DNA of 64,000 nucleotides from Geobacteraceae bacterium GWC2_55_20 (GTDB taxonomy: Bacteria > Desulfobacterota > Desulfuromonadia > Geobacterales > Pseudopelobacteraceae), in the NCBI GenBank assembly GCA_001802125.1, contig MGZK01000044.1, positions 1 through 64,000 on the forward strand, written 5' to 3'. Below are positions 47,715 to 57,500 of the stretch, in pieces (position 1 is the first letter of the stretch; every line of letters starts with the position of its first letter). A program made the translations under genes and the position numbers. Under the pieces are notes generated by a model. The model searched no databases. It was given only the letters and a program-made list of their open reading frames with translations, and had not been told where the DNA came from.

Positions 47715-48821
47715 TCAGAACAGGTCCAGATTTTGTAGCGCCTTGAACGGTTGGTTGCCGAAGTTCTTACGCTCCTGCTTGTCCGCTGAAACCTCTGTTG
47801 GCTTTTCCTCCCGTAGCAGCTGTTCACAACTCTCATCCCGAACACACTCAACTTCCTGCTGATCCTGATCGATTCCGTTGCATTTGAAAAAATAGCGGTC
47901 ATAGAGCCGGTGATGGGCGGTCCAGCGCGAGGTGGAGGCGTTCTCCTTGGCAATGTGGGCCTGGATGCCGTTGATCTTGGAATCCATGTCGTCCAGATAA
48001 TTGAGCACCGTGGCCTCGATCGTCTTGGGCCGTTTGGGGGAGCCGTATTCGTACTGGCCATGATGGGAGAGCAGCATGTGCTTGAGCAGCATGGACAGTT
48101 CGCGCGGGAAGCCATCCACCTGGCGGATCTTTTCCTCCACCAGTTCCACACCGATCGTGATGTGCCCCAGCAGCTTGCCGGCGTCGGTATAGTCGATGGC
48201 CCGCTCGAAGCTCATCTCATGGATCTTGCCCACATCGTGCAGCAGCGCTCCCGCCACCAGCAGATCCTCGTTGATGCCGTGGTAGAGCGGCACAATGCTC
48301 TTGACCAGTTTTACCAGCGCCAGCGAGTGTTCCAGCAATCCCCCCAGGTAGACGTGGTGCATGCCCTTGGCGGCCGGAGCGGCGCAGTATTGCTTCATGA
48401 ATTGTTCATCGTCCAGAAATGAGCGCATCAACCCCTGCAGGTGCGGGTTGCCGATCGCGGCCACCACATCCTGGAGTTCCCGGCGCATCTCGTCGATACT
48501 GCGGGGCGATACCGGTAGAAAGTCGGACAACGAGACTTCATCCTCGGGTATTCTGGCAATTTCGGCGATAACCACCTGCATCTTGTTCAGATAGACCGAG
48601 GCCTTGCCCCGCACGGACACGAAATCGTCCTTCTCGAACAGCTTGTCGAGCGCTTCCACATTATCCCAGAGCTTGCCGTCAATATCGCCGCTTTTGTCCA
48701 TCAGGCGCAGGTTCATGTAGGGCTTGCCGTTTTTGGCCATGGCCATGATCTTGTCCTTGACCAGGAATACCGAATTGATTGAATCGCGGTCTTTTATGTC
48801 GCAGATGAACTGTTTGCTCAC
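47715..48821 (-). CDS. yhaM: 3'-5' exoribonuclease YhaM-family (OB and HD domains)
   Basis: A 368-residue protein. An N-terminal OB-fold (about 1-95: KPYMNLRLMDKSGDIDGKLWD) is followed by an HD domain with HHVYLGGLLEHSLALVK and LLHDVGKIHEM, and further HITIGVELVEEKI and LLSHHGQYEYGSPKRP. This is the arrangement of YhaM/CBF1 3'-5' exoribonucleases, which trim RNA and perhaps DNA. The C-terminal 50 residues are low complexity and charged. It is a single gene facing rhlE across a 426-base gap. Confidence 0.88.
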   Translation of the reverse strand: MSKQFICDIKDRDSINSVFLVKDKIMAMAKNGKPYMNLRLMDKSGDIDGKLWDNVEALDKLFEKDDFVSVRGKASVYLNKMQVVIAEIARIPEDEVSLSDFLPVSPRSIDEMRRELQDVVAAIGNPHLQGLMRSFLDDEQFMKQYCAAPAAKGMHHVYLGGLLEHSLALVKLVKSIVPLYHGINEDLLVAGALLHDVGKIHEMSFERAIDYTDAGKLLGHITIGVELVEEKIRQVDGFPRELSMLLKHMLLSHHGQYEYGSPKRPKTIEATVLNYLDDMDSKINGIQAHIAKENASTSRWTAHHRLYDRYFFKCNGIDQDQQEVECVRDESCEQLLREEKPTEVSADKQERKNFGNQPFKALQNLDLF

Positions 48822-49247
48822 GGGGTTACTCCTCTTGTAAGGCGCAGTGTTCAGGTTTCCACCACAGCGGTGTGAATGAATTTACGGATGTTTTCAGGAA
48901 ACAAGTTAGCACGACGGGGAATGGATATACAAGTGTCGAGTCGTATGTATACGCGACGGGATCAAGAGACCGGCAATTATTGCTTGCATTTATCAGAAAA
49001 CATCTCTATGGTTACAAATTGCTGTACGTAAATGAAGGAGCGGTATGGTGTCCGCTGCTTCTCTTTTAATCATCGCATTCTGCCCCCCTGCATCTTCAAT
49101 CTCCTTATTGAAACAAGCAGACCGTCTGGCAGGCGAAGGTTCATTGTCTGCCCGCACGTTACTGCTATCCTTTCCCGGGATCATCGGTTTGATCCCTCGG
49201 TTCGTGTGCGCTTGTCCCTCTACACCGCTCCCAGAAAAGGAATTTTC
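48822..49247. other. intergenic leader between yhaM and rhlE
   Basis: A 426-base region between two divergent RNA-metabolism genes. A candidate rhlE promoter is TTGCAT (48984-48989), 17 bases, TATGGT (49007-49012), which would give a leader of roughly 230 bases. Open frames in it lack ribosome sites. No known leader RNA is recognised. Confidence 0.4.
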
Positions 49248-50588
49248 ATGACGTTTGCAGAACTCGGCCTCAATCCGGCCATCCTCTCCGCTATAACAGC
49301 CTGCGGCTACACCAACCCGACCCCGATTCAGGAACAATCAATACCGCTGGTGATGGCCGGCCACGACGTGATCGCCACCGCCCAGACCGGCACCGGCAAA
49401 ACCGCCGCCTTCGTATTGCCGGCGCTGGAGCGCCTGACCGTAAAATCAGCTCTTCCCGGCAAAGGCCCCCGCATCCTGGTTCTGGCCCCGACCCGCGAAC
49501 TGGCCGGCCAGGTAATGGAATCGGCCCGTGGCTACGGCCGTGGTATTCGCCCCCGTTGCGGCACACTGCTGGGCGGCATGCCCTATCGTGAACAACTTCG
49601 ACTGTTGTCCGCACCGGTGGACATCATTGTGGCCACCCCCGGCCGCCTGGTGGATCACCTGGAACGCGGCAGTATCCGCCTCGACCGCCTGGAAATGCTG
49701 GTGCTGGACGAAGCCGACCGCATGCTGGACATGGGCTTCAGCGAGGACATCAATAAGATCGTTTCCCGCGCCCCCTCCGATCGTCAGACCGTGATGTTCA
49801 CCGCAACCATGGGCGGCGAAATTTCCCGATTGGCCGAGAACATGCTGCGTGAACCGAAACGGGTCGAGCTGGCCGTACGCACCGACTCCCACGCGTTGAT
49901 CGAACAGCGCCTGCACGTGACCGACAACCTGACCCACAAGAAAGAGCTGCTCAACCACCTGATCAGCACAGCCGAACTGACCCGCGCCATCATCTTTTCA
50001 GCCACCAAGCGCGATGCCGACGAGTTGTCCCGTGAACTCTCCCGCAACGGCCATCCGGCCGCCGCCCTGCATGGCGACATGACCCAGATGGCCCGCAACA
50101 AGACTATCGAGCGCATGCGCCGCGGCGGTATCCGCCTGCTGGTGGCCACCGACGTGGCCGCTCGCGGACTTGACGTAACCGGAGTCAGCCATGTGATCAA
50201 CTTCGACCTGCCGCGCTTTGCCGAGGACTACGTCCACCGCATCGGCCGCACCGGCCGCGCCGGCGCAACCGGCATCGCCATCTCGTTCGCCTCCGCCTCG
50301 GAGCGCAACTACCTGGAGCGCATCGAACGCTTCATCGGCAAGAAACTACCCGAACTGCAGATTGCCGGACATGAACCGACAACTACACTGCGCAAGCCCG
50401 CCGGTCGCAGCGGCGGACCCAAAAAGGGTGGAGTACCAACAGGCGGACGCTTCGGCAAGCCCGGCGCCGGTAAGAGCGGCCAAGGTACTTCCTGGGGAAA
50501 ATCGGCGAAACCGGCCGGTAGCGCCCCACGCAACACGCCCCGCCACGAACCGGTGATTGAGTATCGGTCGAGACGTCCGCAGGTGTAA
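49248..50588 (+). CDS. rhlE: DEAD-box RNA helicase, RhlE type
   Basis: A 446-residue ATP-dependent RNA helicase. Motifs: the Q motif PTPIQEQSIP, AQTGTGKTAAF, PTRELAGQV, VATPGRLVDHL, VLDEADRMLDMGF, SATMGG-like TATMGG, VATDVAARGLDV and HRIGRTGRAG. The tail (about 375-446) is basic and Gly-rich, ending YRSRRPQV, typical of RhlE. ATG at 49248 has AAAGGA before it; the frame extends 72 codons further upstream but that stretch has no helicase similarity. Confidence 0.95.
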   Translation: MTFAELGLNPAILSAITACGYTNPTPIQEQSIPLVMAGHDVIATAQTGTGKTAAFVLPALERLTVKSALPGKGPRILVLAPTRELAGQVMESARGYGRGIRPRCGTLLGGMPYREQLRLLSAPVDIIVATPGRLVDHLERGSIRLDRLEMLVLDEADRMLDMGFSEDINKIVSRAPSDRQTVMFTATMGGEISRLAENMLREPKRVELAVRTDSHALIEQRLHVTDNLTHKKELLNHLISTAELTRAIIFSATKRDADELSRELSRNGHPAAALHGDMTQMARNKTIERMRRGGIRLLVATDVAARGLDVTGVSHVINFDLPRFAEDYVHRIGRTGRAGATGIAISFASASERNYLERIERFIGKKLPELQIAGHEPTTTLRKPAGRSGGPKKGGVPTGGRFGKPGAGKSGQGTSWGKSAKPAGSAPRNTPRHEPVIEYRSRRPQV

Positions 50589-50616
50589 ATCACATTTAAC
50601 GTGAAACACTGAAAGC

Positions 50617-50660
50617 ACAAAGACCTCCGAAGCTTGTAAAAGCTCGGAGGTCTTTGTTTA
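50617..50660. terminator. rhlE terminator
   Basis: AAAGACCTCCGA/TCGGAGGTCTTT with AGCTT...AGCT inside, then TTTGTTTA. It serves rhlE and possibly the minus-strand fragments on the other side. Confidence 0.92.
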
Positions 50661-50681
50661 TGCTTTCTCTCCTTACGACCG

Positions 50682-50885
50682 TCATACTTCTACACGAATG
50701 CGACTCGCAACATCACGAAAGAAATCGCGCGACCAGATCGTGAGCATCTGCTGATCCTTGACGAATGGCGCCACGTCTTTAAGAGCTTGATTAACATCGA
50801 GACGGTCGATCACATCCAGCAACAGCTCACTAAAGGCTGCGGAAGAAAGTGGCTGCTCACAAATCCAATGGCCGGTCTGTCGCAT
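50682..50885 (-). pseudogene. C-terminal fragment resembling AbiEii-type nucleotidyltransferase
   Basis: A 67-residue frame with LDVNQALKDVAPFVKDQQML and IWSRDFFRDVASRI. The pattern D-V-x-P-F-x2-D...x-W-(S/T)-x2-(F/L)F resembles the end of nucleotidyl transferase AbiEii/AbiGii family proteins. Only the last 60 or so residues are present and no front is found upstream, so it is probably a decayed remnant. Confidence 0.4.
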
Positions 50886-50920
50886 TTATCAGCATAGTAT
50901 GTCCATAAATTTTAGACTTA

Positions 50921-51019
50921 CTATGCTTGAACTATTCGATATTTTCGAATAGTTGCCCCGGGATCTAACTCGGAGTCATTAACAATGGAATCCATTTTCT
51001 CGGATTTTTTCTTGCTCAT
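50921..51019 (-). pseudogene. N-terminal fragment resembling RhuM-like protein
   Basis: A 32-residue frame, MSKKKSEKMDSIVND then SELDPGATIRKYRIVQA. The ELDxxATIRKxRIVQ stretch is like the RhuM family (which often lies within type I restriction loci). It stops where the family normally continues, so it is a broken gene. It begins in an ATGA overlap with the preceding small frame. Confidence 0.35.
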
Positions 51020-51099
51020 TCCTGCCCTCCCTCCAGATCAGCCACGATGGCATCGATCCGTGCCCTCAGCTCCGCGCGTTCGGTTTCCCTGCTGTTCAT
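51016..51099 (-). pseudogene. 27-residue fragment resembling a restriction-methylase tail
   Basis: A 27-residue frame with ETERAELRARIDAIVADLEG. The ERAELRARIDAIVADL stretch resembles the C-terminal region of large modification methylases of the type IIG kind. It overlaps the next fragment by four bases (ATGA). Its short length and position directly after rlmN suggest a decayed restriction module. Confidence 0.3.
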
Positions 51100-51131
51100 T
51101 TGGACTGACCCTGTCTTGACTGAAAAAATCT

Positions 51132-52256
51132 TCAAGCCTTTTCCAGTTTCCCCTTCAACTGCCCGCAGGCCGCCGAGATATCCCCGCCGCGACTGTCGCG
51201 GGTAATTACCGTCACGTTGTGGTCGATCAGGTATTTATGGAAGGCGTCGATCGCGGCCTGGGTCGGCGCCTTGAATTCGCACCCTTCGTGTTCGTTGAAC
51301 GGAATCAGGTTGACTTTGTTGGGGATGTCGCTGATCAGCCGCAGCAGACGCCTGGCATCCTGTAACGTATCGTTGATCCCGCCCAGCATCACGTATTCAA
51401 AGGTAACCTTGCGGCGGCCGGGGAGTGGAAACTCCTTGCAGGCTTTTAAGAGTTCCCTGATCGGATAACGGCGGTTAACCGGCATGATCCGGTCGCGCAG
51501 TTCGTCGGTGGTGGCGTTCAGCGACACCGCCAGGTTGACGTTTGGAATCTCGCGCCCCAGGCGGGCCATCTCCGGAACCAGGCCGCAGGTGGAGACAGTC
51601 ACCCTGCGGTTTGAGAACTGCAGGCCGTTGCCGTCGATCATGATCCGGATCGCCGGAATCACGTTGTCCAGGTTATGCAGCGGCTCGCCCATGCCCATCA
51701 TCACGATATTGCGGATTCCTGCCGGTGATTGCGCCTGACCGTCATCGTCATCCCCGTCATCAGGATCATCCCCGGCTTGAGCTGAATCCGCCGGAAGGGC
51801 CGGCGGATTGGTGATCAGGTCCCGCTCGACAGCCATGATCTGGTTGACGATCTCGGCCGTGGTCAGGTTGCGGGTCAGCTTGTAGGTGCCGGTCAGGCAG
51901 AACTCGCAGCCCATGGCGCAGCCGGCCTGGGATGATATGCAGAGCGTATTGCGCCCTTCGATCGGAATCAGCACCGCTTCGACACCGTTGCCGTCACCCA
52001 GGTTGAACAGGTATTTGCGGGTGCCGTCGTTCCCCTGCTCGACCGCTTCCGGCTCCAGATTGCTGATCAGTGCGGTCTCGGACAGCTCCCGGCGCAGATC
52101 CTTGGATATGTTGGTCATCTCGTCAAAAGAGCGGGCATCATGCTGGTAAATCCATTTGAACACCTGCAGGGCGCGAAAACGCTCCTTGCCCTGCCCCTGG
52201 AGAAACTTCTCCAAGTCGGGTAGGGTCAGGTTCTTAAGATCGGTCTTTTCGGTCAT
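51132..52256 (-). CDS. rlmN: 23S rRNA/tRNA adenine-C2 methyltransferase RlmN
   Basis: A 374-residue radical SAM enzyme that methylates A2503 of 23S rRNA and A37 of tRNA. The cluster motif is CAMGCEFC (Cys113, 117, 120), followed by [14 protein letters not shown] and, near the C-terminus, ISAACGQL with the methyl-carrying Cys. An unusual acidic insert (about 152-178, with [10 protein letters not shown]) separates the core from the next strand; most RlmN have a short loop there. It overlaps mtgA by four bases (ATGA). Confidence 0.95.
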   Translation of the reverse strand: MTEKTDLKNLTLPDLEKFLQGQGKERFRALQVFKWIYQHDARSFDEMTNISKDLRRELSETALISNLEPEAVEQGNDGTRKYLFNLGDGNGVEAVLIPIEGRNTLCISSQAGCAMGCEFCLTGTYKLTRNLTTAEIVNQIMAVERDLITNPPALPADSAQAGDDPDDGDDDDGQAQSPAGIRNIVMMGMGEPLHNLDNVIPAIRIMIDGNGLQFSNRRVTVSTCGLVPEMARLGREIPNVNLAVSLNATTDELRDRIMPVNRRYPIRELLKACKEFPLPGRRKVTFEYVMLGGINDTLQDARRLLRLISDIPNKVNLIPFNEHEGCEFKAPTQAAIDAFHKYLIDHNVTVITRDSRGGDISAACGQLKGKLEKA

Positions 52257-53197
52257 TTTTTCTCAGTCTGGCTTTCTGTCGAATTATTGGGAACCGTTTC
52301 AACTGCCGGTTGAGTTGCGGGCGCCGCTTCCGGCACGGCGGTTTCATCTTTTTCCAGCACGCTCTCGGGCGGCTTGTCGGCCGGTTCCTGCCGCGCCGAC
52401 GATGGCGACGAAAAGACCGGAGGAACGCTGATAATGGCATCGACCTTCTGCTGCATGTGCCCCACGTTGGGCGACTGGGCCAGCGCCGCCTGGTATTCCC
52501 CTTCAGACAGCACGCCCCTCTTCCGCAACAGCCTCAGAATCATGTCCGAGCGTTTCAGCACCTTGCCCAGGTTCTTGTAGGGGTTGTAGGCCACGCGCGG
52601 CCCGGGCAGCATCGCCGCCAGGAAGGCGCATTCGCGCGGGGTCAGCTCCGAGGGGGATTTGCCGAAATAGTAGCGCGACCCATGGCCGATGCCGTAGACC
52701 ATCGGCCCCAGTTCGACCACATTCAGGTAGAATTCGACGATACGCCCCTTGGTCAACTCCTGCTCCATGCGGTAAGCCAGGTAGATTTCCTTCAGTTTGC
52801 GGGTGATCGTCTTCTCGCGGGAGAGGAACAGGTTCTTGGCTGTCTGTTGGGTGATGGTGGAGGCGCCGCGCTTGAGACTGCGCTTCTCCAGGTCGTATTT
52901 GATCGCATTCTTGATGGCCTTGACGTCGAAACCCTCATGCTTGTAGAAGTTGGCATCCTCGGCCAGGATCACGGCCCATTTCATCTCGACCGGGATACGC
53001 GCCGACGGGGTCCAGTAGCGGTTTTTAGGTCCGACCACAAAGGGGTGGTACTCCCCCTGCCAGTCCTTGACCTGGATGGTGGTATTGAACTTCCGGTCGG
53101 CCAGATTCGAAACCGGCGGCATCATCGACAGCGAGATGGCAACATAGACCAGGTAGGCAGATACTGCCAGTGACATGTAAAGCAGGATTTTTTTCAT
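52253..53197 (-). CDS. mtgA: monofunctional peptidoglycan glycosyltransferase
   Basis: A 314-residue membrane-anchored GT51 enzyme that polymerises lipid II. An N-terminal helix ([19 protein letters not shown]) is followed by [13 protein letters not shown] (catalytic Glu), [16 protein letters not shown] (the conserved GASTITQQ), [29 protein letters not shown] and [13 protein letters not shown]. The C-terminal tail of about 90 residues is Pro/Glu-rich and not part of the domain. It overlaps rlmN and the DUF4143 gene by four bases each. Confidence 0.94.
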   Translation of the reverse strand: MKKILLYMSLAVSAYLVYVAISLSMMPPVSNLADRKFNTTIQVKDWQGEYHPFVVGPKNRYWTPSARIPVEMKWAVILAEDANFYKHEGFDVKAIKNAIKYDLEKRSLKRGASTITQQTAKNLFLSREKTITRKLKEIYLAYRMEQELTKGRIVEFYLNVVELGPMVYGIGHGSRYYFGKSPSELTPRECAFLAAMLPGPRVAYNPYKNLGKVLKRSDMILRLLRKRGVLSEGEYQAALAQSPNVGHMQQKVDAIISVPPVFSSPSSARQEPADKPPESVLEKDETAVPEAAPATQPAVETVPNNSTESQTEKK

Positions 53198-54357
53198 GAT
53201 TGTATACTCGCTGTATCCGTCCAGGGGATTACATCCACATCCTGACGTTCCTGCCGGTCATTTCCGCCATACACAAGTCGAGCACGTCCGGCATTTTCAC
53301 CGGCCAGAGAGAGGAACTTGCGTAATCCGGCAAAAGAGTCTGCTGTAACAGTTTGTCCGGACTTTATTTCAAGTGGCTCCAGTATTAAGCCCTTGTCGAT
53401 CAAAATGTCAATTTCGTTACCGGTATTATCCCTCCAGAAATACAGATTGGAAGGCAGACCGGCATTGAAGCGTGTTTTCATCAATTCACTCACAACCCAT
53501 GTTTCAAAGATAGCGCCTCTCTGAGGGTGCAGCTCCAACTGTGATTCATTTTGAATTCCCAGCAACCATGCGACCAGCCCGGTATCATAGAAATAAAGTT
53601 TTGGGGTTTTCACCAGGCGCTTATTGAAGTTTCTATGGTGCGGTTGCAGCAAGTGCACAATATAACTCGCTTCCAGAATTGAAATCCATGATTTGGCGGT
53701 GTTATGCGTAATGCCGCAATCATTTGCCAGCGATGACAGATTGAGCAGCTGCCCGGTGCGTCCGGCACACATCCGCAGAAAACGCTGGAACGATGACAGA
53801 TCGTGTACGTTGACCATCTGGCGCACATCCCGCTCCAGATATGTCGCGACATAGCCCGGTATCCATTTATCAGTTGTCAGCGGCCGATCGTAAAGTGGAG
53901 GATACATTCCCCGCACCATTGCACCATCAATCGACTGCTCTAACATATCCGCGGTTATCAATTCCCCGGACGAAAACGGAAGGAGCTGGATCATGCCAAC
54001 CCTTCCGGCCAGGGATTGGGTTATGCCGGAAAAAAGACCAAACTGCTGGGATCCGGTCAGGATGTAGAGGCCCTGCCGACCGTCCAGATCCGCACGAGTT
54101 TGAAGATAAGAGAATAGAAGCGGACAGCGTTGGGCCTCGTCAAGTATGGCGCCGTCGGGATAGCGATTCAGAAAACCACGCGGGTCGGAATCCGCAAATT
54201 CACGAGCATCCGGGTCTTCAAGAGATATATATGGCTTACCGGGAAAGACAGAACGCGCAAGAGTTGTCTTGCCTGACTGACGTGGTCCGGTAATGGCAAC
54301 AAAGGGAAATCCCTGGGCCAATTCCAGCAATACGCTATGTGCTTGTCGCTCTACCAT
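53194..54357 (-). CDS. DUF4143 ATP-binding protein
   Basis: A 387-residue AAA-like ATPase: ITGPRQSGKTTLARSVF (Walker A), YISLEDPDAREFA, GAILDEAQRCPLLFSYLQ (Walker B), YILTGSQQF and, in the C-terminal DUF4143 part, FETWVVSEL and EIDILIDKG (PD-(D/E)xK-like site, with EPLEIKSG). This common family is of uncertain function; some act as mobile-element or defence-linked ATPases. It begins at a promoter whose start seems to be the A of ATG. It overlaps mtgA by four bases. Confidence 0.9.
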   Translation of the reverse strand: MVERQAHSVLLELAQGFPFVAITGPRQSGKTTLARSVFPGKPYISLEDPDAREFADSDPRGFLNRYPDGAILDEAQRCPLLFSYLQTRADLDGRQGLYILTGSQQFGLFSGITQSLAGRVGMIQLLPFSSGELITADMLEQSIDGAMVRGMYPPLYDRPLTTDKWIPGYVATYLERDVRQMVNVHDLSSFQRFLRMCAGRTGQLLNLSSLANDCGITHNTAKSWISILEASYIVHLLQPHHRNFNKRLVKTPKLYFYDTGLVAWLLGIQNESQLELHPQRGAIFETWVVSELMKTRFNAGLPSNLYFWRDNTGNEIDILIDKGLILEPLEIKSGQTVTADSFAGLRKFLSLAGENAGRARLVYGGNDRQERQDVDVIPWTDTASIQS

Positions 54358-54363
54358 GACGAC

Positions 54364-54410
54364 AGAATAGCATGTTCTTACAAATTGTCAATTCAATTTA
54401 TAATTTGTAA
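54364..54410 (-). promoter_or_regulatory. promoter and TTACAAATT palindrome before the DUF4143 gene
   Basis: TTGACA (54392-54387), 17 bases, TATTCT (54369-54364). Six bases later comes the ATG, so the message may be leaderless. TTACAAATT (54378-54386) and its inverse AATTTGTAA (54402-54410) frame the -35 region with a 15-base spacer, a likely operator. Confidence 0.65.
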
Positions 54411-54470
54411 AAGGCCCGGTCATTACCTTGACCGCATGCGATACCAACAACAATTTCAAAATCAGCGGAT

Positions 54471-54505
54471 CAAACAAAAACCCTCCCAGGCAGAGTGCCA
54501 GGGAG
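54471..54505 (-). terminator. second terminator after the cytochrome cluster
   Basis: CTCCCTGGCA/TGCCTGGGAG stem with a three-base loop, followed on the minus strand by GGGTTTTTGTTTG. It stands in tandem with the next terminator. Confidence 0.85.
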
Positions 54506-54514
54506 AGTTTCAGG

Positions 54515-54549
54515 CAGAAAAAACCGGGACACGCTTGAGCGTGCCCCGG
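54515..54549 (-). terminator. first terminator after the cytochrome cluster
   Basis: CCGGGGCACGCT/AGCGTGTCCCGG stem on the minus strand followed by TTTTTT. It lies right after the decahaem gene. Confidence 0.92.
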
Positions 54550-54578
54550 AAATACAACGGTTATTTCAATTCAACTGT

Positions 54579-57500
54579 TTACTCGCCTACAACCGAAAAG
54601 CGGTGAACGTTCCAGAGCGGATTTGCTCCAGTCGAACCATGGCAGGTTACGCAAGCTTCGCTGCTCGGATCGGCAACACTACGTGCAACCCTGATCTGTC
54701 CACCCATCTGTTTCATATGCGCCTTGGCATTAGGTGCATCATGACAGCTCACGCAAGCACCGGTGAACGGTGTGGTCACCAGGTCGGTCGCGTTTGGCAC
54801 GCTGGTACGTGAAGCGGAAACCACGGCAACGTTGTTGGTCAGATCAAGCGCGGTGCCATTGGTGGTCTCGTCGGTGGTCACCTGTGCACCGGCCGGGATA
54901 CTGGTGTAGGTTGTGCCTTTGTGGCACATCGCACAGTTTTTCAGGATACCCGGGAATTTGAAAGTAGCCGTACTGAAGTAAACAACTACACTGCCCCTGT
55001 CGCGAACGAACTTCAGCGGGTTTGTGCGGTCTTTGCCGGCATGGATACCGTGAATCATATCCTTGAAGTTGTTGGTTTCTTCAGGATAGGTGGTCGGGTC
55101 GAGCAATGTGTAGCCATCAGCGGTCAGCAGTGCCTGCTCGGTGGCGGACATTGTGGTTGTTACCGTGGCGGCATTCACACCTTTACCACTGGAGCTCAGG
55201 TTAGGTACATGGCAGAGAGTACAGATGGATTGACCGACCGTATCCTTGCCAACTACGCGGTTGCCGCCATGGCCTTCGAACCACTCATGGCAGGTTGCGC
55301 ATTTTGCGGAATCGATAACATCGCGACGGACAGCATCACCAGTCACGGACTTGACTGCTGAAAGCGCGTGACGGGCGGTTGCTGCTGCGATGCCATTGGT
55401 GCCGGCTGCCTGTGTGAAGTAACCCTGCAGACCTACAGCGCGCATTTTTGCCCCAATCGGGAAGGCCGAAGCGGAATTGATGGTTACGGTGTAGTAGCCA
55501 TTGGCATCAGGTGTGCCCAGTGTACCCATGGTGCCGTTCACAATGTTGGCGATGGAAACGGTCTTGGGCTGGGCGGCTTTTACGCCGAAGTTGTTGTAGT
55601 CAGCCGCAAACTGGGCAGCCGGCTGATTGGGGTTGTCCAGGTAGTAGGCCAGCAGGAAGCTGGGGCCGCCGGTGAAACCTGCCAGAGGAAGAGCCACGTT
55701 GGTTTTGGGTGCGGTCAGCGAACCAACATTCTGCTGAATTCTGAACTTGATGCTCAGGGTGTTGTCGGCAGCCACTGAAGCACTGCTGACTTCGTAGAAG
55801 AAGTTGACCAGACCGGCAGCCACGTTCGGGCTGTTGGGAGTGGCGATTTCAGACATGTGGAAATTCTCTACCGGATAAGGACCGCCTGTGCCGTGACAGC
55901 TGGCGCAGAACTGATCATCAGCCTGTACCGGATGGGCAAGTCCGCCGACCTTGGCATTGGCACCAGTTGCGAAGTTGATGTTGTCATGGCAGGAACCGCA
56001 CGATTTGCGGCTCGGCTTCTCTTTCCAGTTGTTGGCCTGCGGAGCAGCGGTCAGTTCAGCAGCGGAATCGCCTTTGTGGCACTGACGGCAGTTGGTGATC
56101 GCCTTGGGATAGAGGATGTCGTTGAACAGTACGCCGGCATAGTTGTAGCCGGTCTTGGTCAACTTACTGCCCATGTGGATCTTGTGGATCATGGTGACAA
56201 AGTCGCCCGAAACTTCGCCGTCGGCAACGTAGGTCGTGCCCGTGAACACACCATTGGTTGAAGTTGACGGTGTACGGCCATTGGCACGCTGTGAGGTATG
56301 GCACATCATACAATACTTGACGTCGCCACGTCCGCCATGGGGGGTAGTCACACCGATCTTGGTATGGCACTCGTTACAGGCATCGGTAGTGGTCATGTTG
56401 CGCTCTACTGTAGGAGCAACAGCCGGAGTCGCCGGGACGAAATCCTTGATGAAGTATTTCTCGTTGTAGAAGTTGCTCAGGTTGGTGCCGTTCTGCTGAA
56501 GAGCAACCGAAGGAGTGGTGCGGATACCCACCATCACACGATGAGTCAGGTTGGCATCATAGGTCGGACCTACTCCATGATTGATAGCAGCGGCGTTTTT
56601 AATGTCTTTTCCGAAGATGACGGTATAGGAGCCGTCACCGTTGTCAATGACGCTGTACGGCTCAACATTGACTTTAACTACCGGTGTTACACCGGCTTGA
56701 CTTACGGTAATCGAAGAAGCGGTTGCGGCGTCAGTGCTTGGGCGACCCGGAAGAGATACAGGAGCAGTTGCCGTTACCGCCGAAGGTGTTACCATGTAGC
56801 TCAGCCACTCGCTGGGGCTGCCGTTGGCTTCCGGCTTGAGCTGGGCAATCACGAGGTTGAAGGATTTCAAGCCCCTGATACCTTTGCCGGTGGCCTTGTT
56901 AACCACCTGGAAGCTGACTACAGGTTTGTTGCCGGGGATGGCAACGGAGGTAATCGAACCATCCAGCATTGTGTTGTTCAACTGGTCAACCGAGAGGTTG
57001 TTGGCATCCAGCGCCGGAAGCAAAGCAGCGCTGCTGAATCTGCCGCTCAGTGCCAGGCCGTTGCCGCCGTAGGCCAGCTGCATGCCGCCGTTGTCAACAA
57101 CAAGCTGCGCAGTAGCTGCATAGGTTCCAACCGGGTTGAGTGAGTTCAGGGTTTGACCGGCATCTCCAAGATCACCGGTAAGGCCCAGCAGGCTCGATAC
57201 AAGCTTGGCGATAGCCGTGCTTTCCTGGCTGATCACGATGCTGATCGGATTGTTGCTGGTGATGCCTGTCGGCGGATTGCTCAGGTCGATCGGCAGAATG
57301 TTGAGGAACGTTCCTTGGGCAACGGTTGCCTTGAATACCAGAACGGTCTTGGTGGAAGGCAGCGTGAATGCAAGCCCGGTAAAGCTGCCATTGGCGTCAA
57401 TTGTTGCCGTGCCTAGGGATGCTCCGTCCTGGGCGTTATAGACTTCCACCGTGTTCAATGCAATCGGGGTCAAACCGACCGTCTTGGCGGTTGTCTTTGC

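Noticed and set aside
56298-57143. Plus-strand frame of 281 codons within the decahaem gene
   Set aside because: Antisense shadow; unlikely composition.
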